Shown: piece by piece, positions 25,986 to 34,646 of the stretch | Layout of the letters: each line of letters opens with the position of its first letter | How positions within the stretch are numbered: the stretch's first letter is position 1 | The notes under the pieces: generated by a model | What the model was told of the DNA's origin: nothing | What the model saw: only the letters and a program-made list of their open reading frames with translations | Databases searched by the model: none | Source of the DNA: Steroidobacter agaridevorans | GTDB lineage: Bacteria > Pseudomonadota > Gammaproteobacteria > Steroidobacterales > Steroidobacteraceae | Reading direction: 5' to 3' | NCBI RefSeq assembly: GCF_009932555.1 | Contig: NZ_BLJO01000010.1 | Span: forward strand, 123,972-187,971 | Length of the DNA stretch: 64,000 nucleotides | Position numbers and translations under genes: made by a program

Positions 25986-27257
25986 ATGAGCACACTTCCT
26001 CCTGGCAACGAACCGATTCTGCTGGCCTTCTCCGGCGGCCTGGACACGTCATTCCTGGTGCCGTGGCTGTCCGAGAACTACAAGCGTCCGATCATCACCG
26101 TGACCGTCGATACCGGCGGTATCGACGCCGAAGCGGCGAAGGTGCTGGATCAGCGTGCGCGTGCGCTCGGCGCGAAGGATCACATCCTGGTCGAGGCGAA
26201 GAAGGATTACTTCGAGCAGGTGATCAAGTACCTGATCATGGGCAACGTGAAGCGCGGCCAGATGTATCCGCTGTGCGTCGGCGCCGAGCGCGTCATGCAG
26301 GCGCAGACCATCGCCGAATACGCGAAAAAGCTGGGCACGAAAGTGATCGCTCACGGCTGCACCGCCGCCGGCAACGATCAAGTGCGCTTCGAAGTCGCGC
26401 TGCGTACGCTCGCGCCCGAGCTGACCATTCTCGCGCCGGTGCGCGACCAGGCGTTCAAGCGTCCCGATCAGTTGAAGTATCTGCAGGATCGGAATCTCAC
26501 CATCCCGCCGTACGGCGCCGCCTATTCGGTGAATCGCGGCCTGTGGGGCGTGACGATCGGTGGTAAAGAGACGCTCACGTCGGATGGCAGCATTCCGGAT
26601 CATGCGTGGGTGCTGTCGAAGGATGCGTACTCGAATCCGCAGGCGCCGGAAGTGCACACCATCGGCTTCGAGAAGGGCATTCCCGCCAGCCTCGACGGCG
26701 TGAAGCTCGATCCGGTGAGCGTGATCGAGAAGGTCGAAACGATCGGCGCGAAGTTCGGCGTCGGCCGGGGCATTCACCTGGGTGACACGATCATAGGCAC
26801 CAAGGGCCGCGTTGCGTTCGAGGCGCCCGCTGCCGAAGTACTGATTACTGCGCATCGCGAGCTGGAGAAACTGGTAATGACCGGCCGTCAGCAGCGCGTG
26901 AAGGAAATGTTGTCCGGTCCGTACGGCGATCTGGTGCACGAAGGCCAGCATCTGGATCCGGTGTGCCGCGACATGGAAGCGCTGTTCGTGAATTCGCAGG
27001 CGCGGGTCACCGGTGAAGTGAAGGTGCAGTACCACCCGGGCAACGCGTTTGTCGCCGGAGTGACTTCGCCCTACTCCATCATGGCCGCCTCCAAGGGCGT
27101 CTATGGTGAAGCGGCTGGTGAGTGGACAGCAGCCGATGCCCTGGGCTTCTCGAAGATGGTCGGCCTGCCCGGCATGTTCTGGACGCGTGCCGGTGCTGGG
27201 CAGGACGCCCGAATGCCGGGGGCGCAGGGAAGCGCTGGACCGGCCCAGAACAAGTGA
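25986..27257 (+). CDS. argG: Argininosuccinate synthase
   Basis: The 423-residue enzyme condenses citrulline and aspartate with ATP to argininosuccinate. The ATP-pyrophosphatase loop LLAFSGGLDTS is at residues 12-22, followed by the MYPLCVGAERV region, HGCTAAGNDQVRFE, and SVNRGLWGVTIGGKE. The C-terminal tail after FWTRAGAG is rich in Ala/Gly/Gln and probably disordered. A 66-base gap separates it from argR, with no terminator, so co-transcription is likely. Confidence 0.95.
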   Translation: MSTLPPGNEPILLAFSGGLDTSFLVPWLSENYKRPIITVTVDTGGIDAEAAKVLDQRARALGAKDHILVEAKKDYFEQVIKYLIMGNVKRGQMYPLCVGAERVMQAQTIAEYAKKLGTKVIAHGCTAAGNDQVRFEVALRTLAPELTILAPVRDQAFKRPDQLKYLQDRNLTIPPYGAAYSVNRGLWGVTIGGKETLTSDGSIPDHAWVLSKDAYSNPQAPEVHTIGFEKGIPASLDGVKLDPVSVIEKVETIGAKFGVGRGIHLGDTIIGTKGRVAFEAPAAEVLITAHRELEKLVMTGRQQRVKEMLSGPYGDLVHEGQHLDPVCRDMEALFVNSQARVTGEVKVQYHPGNAFVAGVTSPYSIMAASKGVYGEAAGEWTAADALGFSKMVGLPGMFWTRAGAGQDARMPGAQGSAGPAQNK

Positions 27258-27297
27258 GTTGTTTCTTAACTTCTGAACAGGTGAATCGAACACAGCC

Positions 27298-28380
27298 ATG
27301 AAGACAGTAGTCGTCGACAAGATCGCGTCCATCACCCAGGCACTGAACCTGGGGCATGAGTTGCGTGTCGCCACGGACAACATTCCTTGCGAGGAAGGCG
27401 TGGTGCTGGTTGTCGAGATCCTCAACAACAAGTCGACATACAACACCCTGGAGCTGACCAGCGGCCGCATGGCCAAGGCCGCCAAGGGCGACATCATCGT
27501 CGGCGCGCTCGGCCATCGTCAGGCGCTGTTCGGTTACTCGGGTCATTTGCCGACCTCGGTGAAGGAAGGCGACATCATCCAGGTGCTGAACATCGGCGGC
27601 GTGCTGGGCGTGGTCGAGTCGGTGAACCCGGAAAAGGGCCAGCCGTTCAACGCCAAGGTCATAGGCGTGGTGCTGCAGTTCCCGTATCTGGGCGAGCGCA
27701 TCGGCGTGCCGGCGCGGGTCGGCTACAAACGTCTCGACTACAACGTCGCTGTGAACACGCGGAATGTGCCGGTCGTGGCGCTCGCGGGCACTTGTATGGA
27801 AGCGGGCAAGACGGCAGCGGCGTGCGCCATCGTCGCTCGCATGCGGCACCGTGGCTTGAACGTGCATGCATTCAAGGCCACCGGTGTTTCTCTGCGCCGT
27901 GACATTCTGGCGATGGAAGACGCCGGCGCCCGCAAGAGCATGATCTTCACCGATCTGGGCGTCGTCACGACCACTGCGAAGACGGGCCCGGCAATCACGC
28001 GCGCGCTGCTGACGGAAATGTCGCAAGGCGAGCCGGATGTGATCGTGTTCGAGCTCGGCGACGGCATCCTCGGCGCGTACGGCGTCGAAGCGATTCTGTC
28101 GTCGCCGGATATTCGTAACGCGCTCACCTCGGTGGTGTTGTCGGCGAACGATCCGGTCGCTGCGTGGGGCGGCGTGAAGCTGCTGCGCGAGCAGTTCGGC
28201 ATCGAGCCGTCGGTCGTCACGGGTCCGGCGACGGACAACGCGGTCGGCGTGAACATCATCAAGGACAAGTTCGGCGTGCCGGCCTTCAACGCCATCACCG
28301 ACGGCGCGGCGCTGGGCGACTGCGTGATCGATTCGTTGAAGCTGACTCCGAAGACCAAGGCGGAAGTGATCGAAGAATGA
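27298..28380 (+). CDS. DUF1611 P-loop protein (DgcN-like), embedded in the arginine operon
   Basis: The 360-residue protein has an N-terminal DUF1611 domain (about 1-145) and a P-loop NTPase-like C-terminal domain with the loop LAGTCMEAGKTAAAC (about residues 163-177), then ALLTEMSQGEPDVIVFELGDG. The family includes DgcN, described as a D-glutamate N-acetyltransferase. The position between argG and argC, with a 4-base overlap with argC, suggests a role in arginine synthesis. One candidate role is acylation of glutamate, since no argA or argJ is in the cluster and ArgB lacks a fused acetyltransferase. That role is inference only. Confidence 0.75.
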   Translation: MKTVVVDKIASITQALNLGHELRVATDNIPCEEGVVLVVEILNNKSTYNTLELTSGRMAKAAKGDIIVGALGHRQALFGYSGHLPTSVKEGDIIQVLNIGGVLGVVESVNPEKGQPFNAKVIGVVLQFPYLGERIGVPARVGYKRLDYNVAVNTRNVPVVALAGTCMEAGKTAAACAIVARMRHRGLNVHAFKATGVSLRRDILAMEDAGARKSMIFTDLGVVTTTAKTGPAITRALLTEMSQGEPDVIVFELGDGILGAYGVEAILSSPDIRNALTSVVLSANDPVAAWGGVKLLREQFGIEPSVVTGPATDNAVGVNIIKDKFGVPAFNAITDGAALGDCVIDSLKLTPKTKAEVIEE

Positions 28381-29441
28381 GCGACGCAAAGATTCCTGTC
28401 ATTGTCCTCGGCGGCACCGGCTACGTGTCGGGCGAGCTGCTGCGCCTCATTGCCGGTCATCCGCGCCTGCAACTGAAAGCCATTCTTTCGGACAGCCAGC
28501 CCGGCGAGCCGGTGGCGAAGTTCTTTGCGCATCTGGCGCCGATCTATCCCGAGCTGAAGTTCTCCAGCCTGGATGAGGTGAAGCAGCTGGTCGGCACGCT
28601 GCCGACGTCGGCCATCATCTCCGCCGCGCCTCATGGCGTGGCGGCGAAGCTCATCGATGACGTTCTCACGGCTGCCGAAGCAAAAGGCACGAAGCCGCGC
28701 GTCATCGACATTTCGGCCGACTATCGCTACAGCACGGCCAGCGCCTATGAAGCGGTGTACAAGCATGCTCACGGCGCGCCGAATCGCATCGCGCAGTTCA
28801 GCTGCGCAGTGCCGGAGCACCTGGACAAGATCACGACACCGCATGTGGCGCATCCGGGTTGCTTCGCGACCGCGGTGTTGCTGTCGAGCGTGCCGTTGTT
28901 GTCGCTGGGCCTGGTCGAGCCGCGTTTGTTTGCTGCCGGCATCACGGGCAGCACCGGCTCGGGCCGCACGCCGAGCGCAGGCACGCATCATCCGCAGCGG
29001 CACAGCGATCTGTACGCGTACAATCCGCTGTCGCATCGGCATACGCCGGAGATCGCAGCGCTCGCGCAAGTGGCGTCACAGGTGAAGGCGGAGTTCAGCT
29101 TCGTTCCGCACTCCGGCCCGTTCGCGCGTGGCATTCATGTCACGGTGCAGGCGAAGGCGCTGAAGCCGATCAAAACGCCCGAGCTGCTCGAGGCGCTGAA
29201 AGGTTTCTACGCCGGCAGGACTTTCGTTCGTGTCGTCGGCGAGATGCCTCATGTAAAAGACGTCGCGGCCAGCAACTACGCGTTCCTGAGCGCGGCTGCC
29301 AATGGGGAATCCGTCGCCGTGATGTGCGCCATCGACAACCTGGTGAAGGGCGCAGCCGGCGGCGCGATGCAATGGTTGAATCGAGTGTTCGACCTGGACG
29401 AAACGACCGGCCTGACGACGCCGGCCGCCGGTTGGACCTGA
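28377..29441 (+). CDS. argC: N-acetyl-gamma-glutamyl-phosphate reductase
   Basis: The 354-residue enzyme reduces N-acyl-glutamyl phosphate to the semialdehyde with NADPH. It shows the nucleotide-binding GGTGYVSGELLRLI, the catalytic cysteine in HPGCFATA, and GSTGSGRTPSAGTHH with the substrate-binding region. The ATG at 28377 overlaps the DUF1611 stop (ATGA). The GC-rich frame from 28164 to that point is only a shadow of the DUF1611 gene. Whether the natural substrate is the acetyl or succinyl derivative is not decided by this sequence. Confidence 0.93.
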   Translation: MSDAKIPVIVLGGTGYVSGELLRLIAGHPRLQLKAILSDSQPGEPVAKFFAHLAPIYPELKFSSLDEVKQLVGTLPTSAIISAAPHGVAAKLIDDVLTAAEAKGTKPRVIDISADYRYSTASAYEAVYKHAHGAPNRIAQFSCAVPEHLDKITTPHVAHPGCFATAVLLSSVPLLSLGLVEPRLFAAGITGSTGSGRTPSAGTHHPQRHSDLYAYNPLSHRHTPEIAALAQVASQVKAEFSFVPHSGPFARGIHVTVQAKALKPIKTPELLEALKGFYAGRTFVRVVGEMPHVKDVAASNYAFLSAAANGESVAVMCAIDNLVKGAAGGAMQWLNRVFDLDETTGLTTPAAGWT

Positions 29442-29464
29442 TTGCTTAGAAGAGTGCAAACAAC

Positions 29465-30634
29465 TTGAGCGCAGCTACCACGAGTTCGAACGCCCCCGCC
29501 GATCATCTGGCGCCCGTCTACGCGCAGTTTCCGTTGCAGATCACGGACGCGCGCGGCGTGTTCTTGCACAAGCCCGACGGCGGCAAAGTGCTGGACCTCT
29601 ATGGCGGTCACGCCGTGGCGGCGCTGGGCTACGGTCATCCGCGCTGGGTCGAGGCGCTGACCGAGCAGGCGAAGTCACTTTGTTTCCAGAGCAATGCCGT
29701 CGCGCTCGACGTTCGCCGTCGCGCAGCGACCCGGCTCGCGAAGTTCTGCGGGCTCGGGCTCGACACCGTGTTCTTCGTGAACTCGGGCGCGGAAGCGAAC
29801 GAGAACGCGCTGAAGCTCGCCTGCAAAATGACCGGCGGCACACAGGTGATCGCGGTCGAGGGCAGCTTCCATGGTCGCACCGCCGCTGCCGGCGCAGTGA
29901 CCTGGGGCGCGGACAAGAAGTGGTACGGCTTCCCGAACACCCCGTTCGAAGTGAAGTTCATCAAGCCGACGACCACCGCGGCCGAGCTGAGCGCGCTGAT
30001 CAACGATCAAACGGCCGCCGTCATCGTCGAGCCGGTGCAAGGCGTTGCCGGTGCCGTCGATATGCCGAAGGAATTCCTGCAGGCGCTGCGCTTCCGCTGC
30101 AGCGAGAACGGTTCCGTGCTGATCTTCGACGAGGTCCAATGCGGTTTCGGACGCACGGGCCATCCGTTCGCGGCCAACATGTATGAAGTGACGCCGGACA
30201 TCATCACGACCGCGAAGGCGCTCGGTGGCGGCTTCCCCGTGTCGGCGATGCTGGTGGCGGATCATGTCGCGCCTTATTTGAAGATGGACTCGCTGGGCAC
30301 GACGTTCGGCGGCGGCCCGATGGCCTGCGCCATCGTCGAAACCGTCGTCGACATCATCGAATCGGAAGGCTTGCTGAAGAACGTCCAGCAGCGCTCGGCG
30401 GAAATTCGCGAGACCTGCATGGTCGGTCCGGTCGTCGGCTCGCAAGGCGCCGGCTTGTTGCTGGGCCTGCGCACCTCGCGCCCCGCCAAGGACGTGCAGG
30501 CGGAGCTGTTGAAGCTGGACATCCTCACCGGCACCAGCGCCGATCCGAATATCCTGCGTATCCTGGCCCCCTTCGTCTTGGAAAGTGAGCACGTCGAGCT
30601 GCTGCGCAAGGCGCTCGCCCGACTGCCGAAATGA
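29465..30634 (+). CDS. argD: Acetylornithine aminotransferase-type PLP enzyme
   Basis: The 389-residue class-III aminotransferase converts N-acyl-glutamate semialdehyde to N-acyl-ornithine. Typical parts are the N-terminal PVYAQFPLQITDARGV and LDLYGGHAVAALGYGHP, FVNSGAEANENALKLA, the FDEVQCGFGRTG strand and the PLP lysine in ITTAKALGGGFP. The start is a TTG (29465-29467); no ATG or GTG lies in frame upstream of the conserved N-terminal block, and AAGAG sits ten bases before it. An unusual start may keep the yield low. Confidence 0.92.
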   Translation: MSAATTSSNAPADHLAPVYAQFPLQITDARGVFLHKPDGGKVLDLYGGHAVAALGYGHPRWVEALTEQAKSLCFQSNAVALDVRRRAATRLAKFCGLGLDTVFFVNSGAEANENALKLACKMTGGTQVIAVEGSFHGRTAAAGAVTWGADKKWYGFPNTPFEVKFIKPTTTAAELSALINDQTAAVIVEPVQGVAGAVDMPKEFLQALRFRCSENGSVLIFDEVQCGFGRTGHPFAANMYEVTPDIITTAKALGGGFPVSAMLVADHVAPYLKMDSLGTTFGGGPMACAIVETVVDIIESEGLLKNVQQRSAEIRETCMVGPVVGSQGAGLLLGLRTSRPAKDVQAELLKLDILTGTSADPNILRILAPFVLESEHVELLRKALARLPK

Positions 30635-30671
30635 CTCAGCGCATGAGTCGCAAACTCAGCGAGCAATAACC

Positions 30672-31670
30672 ATGAATCGTTTTCTCGACCTGGGCGATTT
30701 TCCGCGCGAGCAAGTGAAGGACCTGCTGGGTCTCGCCGCTCGCCTGCAGCAGACACCGCAGCCGCAAGCGCTTGCCGGCAAAGTGCTCGGCCTGCTGTTC
30801 TTGAATCCGTCGCTGCGTACGCTGGCTTCGTTCCAAAGCGCGATGATGCGTCTCGGCGGCACCGCCGTCGTCATCACACCGGGCCAGGGCACGTGGCAGA
30901 TGGAAACGCGCTCGGGCGCGATCATGAATGGCGCCGCCGCCGAGCACGTGCGTGAAGCGGTGCCGGTGCTCGCTTCGTACTGCGACGCTATCGGCATTCG
31001 CATGTTTGCCGAAGGCCGCAACCTCGCCGCCGATCTGGCCGAGACCGGCTTCCGCATGATGGCGGACCTTTGTGACAAGCCGCTCGTGAACATGGAGTCG
31101 GCGATGGGACACCCCTGCCAGGCGCTGGCCGACTGGCACACGATGGATGAGTTGCGCGTGCCCGAGCGCGGCAAGTTCGTGCTGAGCTGGGCGAATCATC
31201 CTCGCGCGCTGCCGCTGGCCGTGCCGTCATCGACAGTTCACATGGCCGCGATGCGCGGCATGGACGTCGTCGTGTTGCGTCCGGAAGGGTTCGCGTTGCC
31301 CGAGCCCATCATGGAAAAAGCACGACAGGCCGCGAAGGCGTCGGGCGGTTCCGTACGTGAGACGGACAATCGCGCCGAAGCGCTCGATGGCGCGCACGTG
31401 ATCTACGCCAAAGAGTGGGGTTCGCCCCAGCACTACGGCGACGACGAGGCCGACAAGCGCCTGCGCGAGTACCTCAGCGACTGGTGTGTGAAGGAGAGCT
31501 GGTTCCGGGCGGCGGATCCCGGCTGTCATTTCATGCATTGCCTGCCAGTTCGGCGTAATGTCGCGGTGGCCGACGAAGTTCTGGACGGACCGCGCAGCGT
31601 GGTCATCCGTGAAGCGTTCAACCGCATGGTCGTGCAGATGGCCGTCCTGTACCGGCTGCTCCGGGGCTGA
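30672..31670 (+). CDS. N-acyl-L-ornithine carbamoyltransferase (acetyl or succinyl type)
   Basis: The product is 332 residues from ATG 30672. It is a transcarbamylase of the acetyl/succinyl-ornithine branch rather than classical OTCase: the carbamoyl-phosphate site reads NPSLRTLASFQ, and the proline loop is HCLPVRRNV instead of HCLPA. Compared from memory with the X. campestris acetylornithine and B. fragilis succinylornithine enzymes, it looks closer overall to the latter (GTWQMETRSGAIMNG, RPEGFALPE). At the specificity position (Glu92 in the former, Pro90 in the latter) it has Ala (NGAAAEHV). This makes the N-acyl-citrulline route likely, but the acyl group is undetermined. Confidence 0.85.
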   Translation: MNRFLDLGDFPREQVKDLLGLAARLQQTPQPQALAGKVLGLLFLNPSLRTLASFQSAMMRLGGTAVVITPGQGTWQMETRSGAIMNGAAAEHVREAVPVLASYCDAIGIRMFAEGRNLAADLAETGFRMMADLCDKPLVNMESAMGHPCQALADWHTMDELRVPERGKFVLSWANHPRALPLAVPSSTVHMAAMRGMDVVVLRPEGFALPEPIMEKARQAAKASGGSVRETDNRAEALDGAHVIYAKEWGSPQHYGDDEADKRLREYLSDWCVKESWFRAADPGCHFMHCLPVRRNVAVADEVLDGPRSVVIREAFNRMVVQMAVLYRLLRG

Positions 31671-31727
31671 TCGGTATCCCGACCAGTCATCATTCATTGT
31701 CATTCGTCATTTCTAAGGAATATTGCC

Positions 31728-32648
31728 GTGGTGCTTCGCTCTGATCCCTCCGTTGCCGTTCGCGCTCTGCGCAGCGCCGCACCGTACATCCGCATGTACA
31801 AGGGCAAGGTGTTCGTCATCAAGGCCAGCGGCGGTGTGTTCGGCGACATCGAGTCCACCCGCACGCTGATCGAACAAGTCGCGATCCTGCATCAGGTCGG
31901 CATCCGCGTCGTGCTCGTGCATGGCGGCGGTCCGCAGCTGTCGCAGATCCAGGAATCCTTGGGCATCACGCCGCGCATGGTCGCGGGCCGTCGCGTTACC
32001 GACGAGAAGTCCATGGAAGTTACGAGCATGGTGCTCAATGGCCTGGTGAACACCCAGATTCTCGGCATCTGTCGCGAACTGGATATCGCCGCGGTTGGCG
32101 TCAGTGGCGTCGACGCGGGCTTGGTCCGCGCGCACAAGCGACCGCCGGTGCAGGTCGAAGGTCAGACCGTCGATTACGGTTTGGTCGGCGACATCGATTT
32201 GATCGACGCGAAGGTGCTGCAGCAGTTGCTCGAGGACGGCTTGATGCCGGTCGTGAGCCCGGTGTCGGCCGATGACAAAGGCACGCTGCTGAACATCAAC
32301 GCCGACACGGTCGCGGCCGGCATTGGCGCCGCGCTGAAGGCGGAGAAGCTGATGCTCGTCACTGGCGCGCCCGGCATTCTCGAGTCGCTGGAAGATCCGC
32401 GCTCCATCATTTCGTACACCGATCTGGCGGGCCTGAAGAAGCTCAAGGATCAGGGCAGCCTGAAAGACGGCATGCTGCCGAAGGCCAAGGCCATCGAAGA
32501 AGCGATTCGCGGCGGCGTGCGTCGCGTGCACATCACTTCCTACAAGACCCCGGACAGCATCCTCGCCGAAGTCTTCACGAACGAAGGCACCGGCACGCTG
32601 GTGGTCGAAAACGTCAGCGCGCTGAGCGCGGCCGAGCAGCACGCTTAA
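31728..32648 (+). CDS. argB: N-acetylglutamate kinase
   Basis: The 306-residue amino-acid kinase starts at GTG 31728 (or GTG 31731), with AAGGA eight bases upstream. The substrate and ATP sites are VIKASGGVFGD, VLVHGGGPQLSQ, GRRVTDEKSMEV and NINADTVAAGIG. It phosphorylates N-acyl-glutamate. Xanthomonads often have a kinase fused to a C-terminal GNAT acetylglutamate synthase; here the protein ends soon after the kinase domain, so that activity must come from elsewhere. An N-terminal extension of about 20 residues is of the type associated with arginine-sensitive enzymes. Confidence 0.92.
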   Translation: MVLRSDPSVAVRALRSAAPYIRMYKGKVFVIKASGGVFGDIESTRTLIEQVAILHQVGIRVVLVHGGGPQLSQIQESLGITPRMVAGRRVTDEKSMEVTSMVLNGLVNTQILGICRELDIAAVGVSGVDAGLVRAHKRPPVQVEGQTVDYGLVGDIDLIDAKVLQQLLEDGLMPVVSPVSADDKGTLLNINADTVAAGIGAALKAEKLMLVTGAPGILESLEDPRSIISYTDLAGLKKLKDQGSLKDGMLPKAKAIEEAIRGGVRRVHITSYKTPDSILAEVFTNEGTGTLVVENVSALSAAEQHA

Positions 32649-32650
32649 CC

Positions 32651-33838
32651 ATGAGTCGGCTCTGGGACAAAGGCGCCCCCCTCGACGAGCGTGTATTGCG
32701 ATACACGGCCGGCGAGGATCACGCGCTCGACAATCGTCTGGTCGAATACGACGTGCGCGCTTCGATCGCGCACGCCGAGATGCTCAATGCCCAAGGTTTC
32801 CTGCCGGCAGCGGATCTGGAAGCGATCCGTCGCGGCCTGAGCGAAATCGCCGCCGAGCACGCGGCCGGCAAGTGGCAAGTGTCGCTCGAGCATGAAGACG
32901 GTCAGACTGCGCTGGAAAGCTTGCTGACGGAACGCATTGGCGAGGCCGGCAAGCGCGTCCATCTCGGTCGCTCGCGTAACGATCAAGTGCTCACAGCGCT
33001 GCGTCTCTATCTGCGCGACGCCGTCGATGAATTGAAACAACGCGTCGAAGGCGCGGTCCAGGCGCTCGATGAGTTGGCGGCACGCGAAGGTGACGTTGCG
33101 TTGCCTGGCTACACTCACATGCAGCAAGCGATGCCCAGCTCCGTGAAGTTGTGGGCCGGCGGCTTCGCTGCGGAGTTGCGCGACGACGCCGAGGGCTTGC
33201 AACAGGTGCATCGTCGTTTGCAGAAGAGCCCGCTCGGCTCCGCTGCAGGCTATGGCTCGCCGAATCTGTCGATCGATCGTGAAGCGACCGCGAAGAAGCT
33301 GGCGTTCGCGTCAGTTCAACAACCCGTGACATCGGTGCAGCTGTCGCGTGGCAAGGCTGAAGCGCAGCTGTTGTTCGAGATCTCAATGGTCATGCAGGAC
33401 GTGGCGCGTCTCGCGTCCGACCTGATGCTGTTCTACACGCAGGAGTTCTCGTTCGTCGCGCTGCCGGATGCGTTCACGACCGGCTCGTCGATCATGCCGC
33501 AGAAGCGCAATCCAGACGTGTTCGAGCTGATCCGCGGCCGCAGCGCCAGCGCGCAGGCCTGTTTGCTCGAAGTGATGGGCATCGTCGCCAAGCTGCCGTC
33601 GGGATATCAGCGCGACCTGCAGTTGATCAAAGTGCCTTTGTTCCGTGGCATCGATCTATGCCTGGACACGCTGGGAATTCTGCCGTCGGCGCTGGCCGGC
33701 GTGACCTTCCGCAAGGATCGCATCCGGCTCGATCCGTCGATCCACGCGGCCGCGGAGGCCAACGAACTGGTGGTCAAGGAAGGAATCTCTTTCCGCGAAG
33801 CTTATAGACGCATCGGGGACAAGCTGCGTAAAACGTAG
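32651..33838 (+). CDS. argH: Argininosuccinate lyase
   Basis: The 395-residue enzyme splits argininosuccinate into arginine and fumarate. The fumarase/aspartase signature GSSIMPQKRNPD is at about residues 276-287; VHLGRSRNDQV, PGYTHMQQAMPSS and the DL...SPLGSAAGYGSP region are also present. It is shorter than E. coli ArgH (457) mainly at the C-terminus, where the KLRKT end comes soon after the ANELVVKEGISFREAYRRIG helix. It starts two bases after argB, completing the biosynthetic order. Confidence 0.93.
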   Translation: MSRLWDKGAPLDERVLRYTAGEDHALDNRLVEYDVRASIAHAEMLNAQGFLPAADLEAIRRGLSEIAAEHAAGKWQVSLEHEDGQTALESLLTERIGEAGKRVHLGRSRNDQVLTALRLYLRDAVDELKQRVEGAVQALDELAAREGDVALPGYTHMQQAMPSSVKLWAGGFAAELRDDAEGLQQVHRRLQKSPLGSAAGYGSPNLSIDREATAKKLAFASVQQPVTSVQLSRGKAEAQLLFEISMVMQDVARLASDLMLFYTQEFSFVALPDAFTTGSSIMPQKRNPDVFELIRGRSASAQACLLEVMGIVAKLPSGYQRDLQLIKVPLFRGIDLCLDTLGILPSALAGVTFRKDRIRLDPSIHAAAEANELVVKEGISFREAYRRIGDKLRKT

Positions 33839-33863
33839 CCTTCGACCTCGGAGCCCAGCAGTC

Positions 33864-34292
33864 ATGTCCATCTGGTTCAAGCCCTACAAGCTCGCCGATC
33901 TCACCGCTCACATCGGCATGGCGAAACATTTGGGCATCGAATTCACCGAGCTCGGCCCGGACTTTCTCCGGGGTCGCATGCCCGTGGAAGATCGCACCCA
34001 TCAGCCCCATGGCATCCTGCACGGCGGCGCATCGGTTGCTTTAGCCGAAACGCTCGGCAGCTACGCGGCCATGCTGACGACCGATCCGGACAAATATCGG
34101 TGTCTCGGTCAGGAGATCAACGCCAACCACATCCGCGGCGTCTCCAGCGGGTTCGTCATCGGCACCGCGCGCCCGATTCATCTCGGCCGTCGCAGTCATG
34201 TCTGGGACATTCGTATCGTCGACGAACGCGACAAGTTGGTGTGCATTTCGCGCCTCACGATGGCGGTGATCGAGATCGAGCCCAAGAACTGA
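33864..34292 (+). CDS. Hotdog-fold thioesterase (PaaI/MenI-like)
   Basis: The 142-residue protein has the hotdog-fold thioesterase core: RMPVEDRTHQPHGILHGGAS with the catalytic HGG turn, ETLGSYAAM carrying the acidic residue of the central helix, and NANHIRGVSSG. Relatives include YdiI/MenI (1,4-dihydroxy-2-naphthoyl-CoA thioesterase) and EntH; substrate cannot be assigned. It follows argH by 25 bases. Confidence 0.85.
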   Translation: MSIWFKPYKLADLTAHIGMAKHLGIEFTELGPDFLRGRMPVEDRTHQPHGILHGGASVALAETLGSYAAMLTTDPDKYRCLGQEINANHIRGVSSGFVIGTARPIHLGRRSHVWDIRIVDERDKLVCISRLTMAVIEIEPKN

Positions 34293-34325
34293 CCCCGGCC
34301 GGGGAGGGTCATTTATAATGCGCCG

Positions 34326-34646
34326 ATGAAATCATCCGTGCGCAGATTCGGGCCGGCCCTGCTGCTGTTCAGCCTGGCGGGTTGCGGCCTGAAAGGTCCG
34401 CTGTATTTACCTGACGACAAGCAGCAGGAAGTGCCTGCGCAGACGCCGAAGCCGGTGCTCGAAGGCAGCAAAGTTCGTACGCTGCCGCCGGCGCCTCAGG
34501 CGCAAAAGAAAGATCGCGAGCGCTCGCGCACCGAGCAATCGACGCCCGATCCGTCGGCGCCGGCGCAATCGCAGCCGACGCCGGTCTCTCCGCCCGATCC
34601 CGATCGTCCCGCCACCCCTCCGCCGCCGCCGAAATCGGGTCAGTAA
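34326..34646 (+). CDS. LptM-like small outer-membrane lipoprotein
   Basis: The 106-residue lipoprotein has the lipobox LAGC and the invariant CGLKGPLYLP that defines LptM (YifL), the factor that helps assemble the LptD-LptE lipopolysaccharide translocon. The C-terminal 70 residues are Pro/Gln/Ser rich and likely disordered, longer than in E. coli LptM (67). The gene usually neighbours lysA; here its stop overlaps the polA start (TAATG). Confidence 0.87.
   Translation: MKSSVRRFGPALLLFSLAGCGLKGPLYLPDDKQQEVPAQTPKPVLEGSKVRTLPPAPQAQKKDRERSRTEQSTPDPSAPAQSQPTPVSPPDPDRPATPPPPPKSGQ

Noticed and set aside
26049-28389. Two long minus-strand open frames across argG and the DUF1611 gene
   Set aside because: Both mirror well-supported plus-strand genes and have shadow-like composition.
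31728-32648. Bifunctional acetylglutamate kinase/synthase as in some xanthomonads
   Set aside because: The protein ends after the kinase domain at 306 residues, with no GNAT domain.
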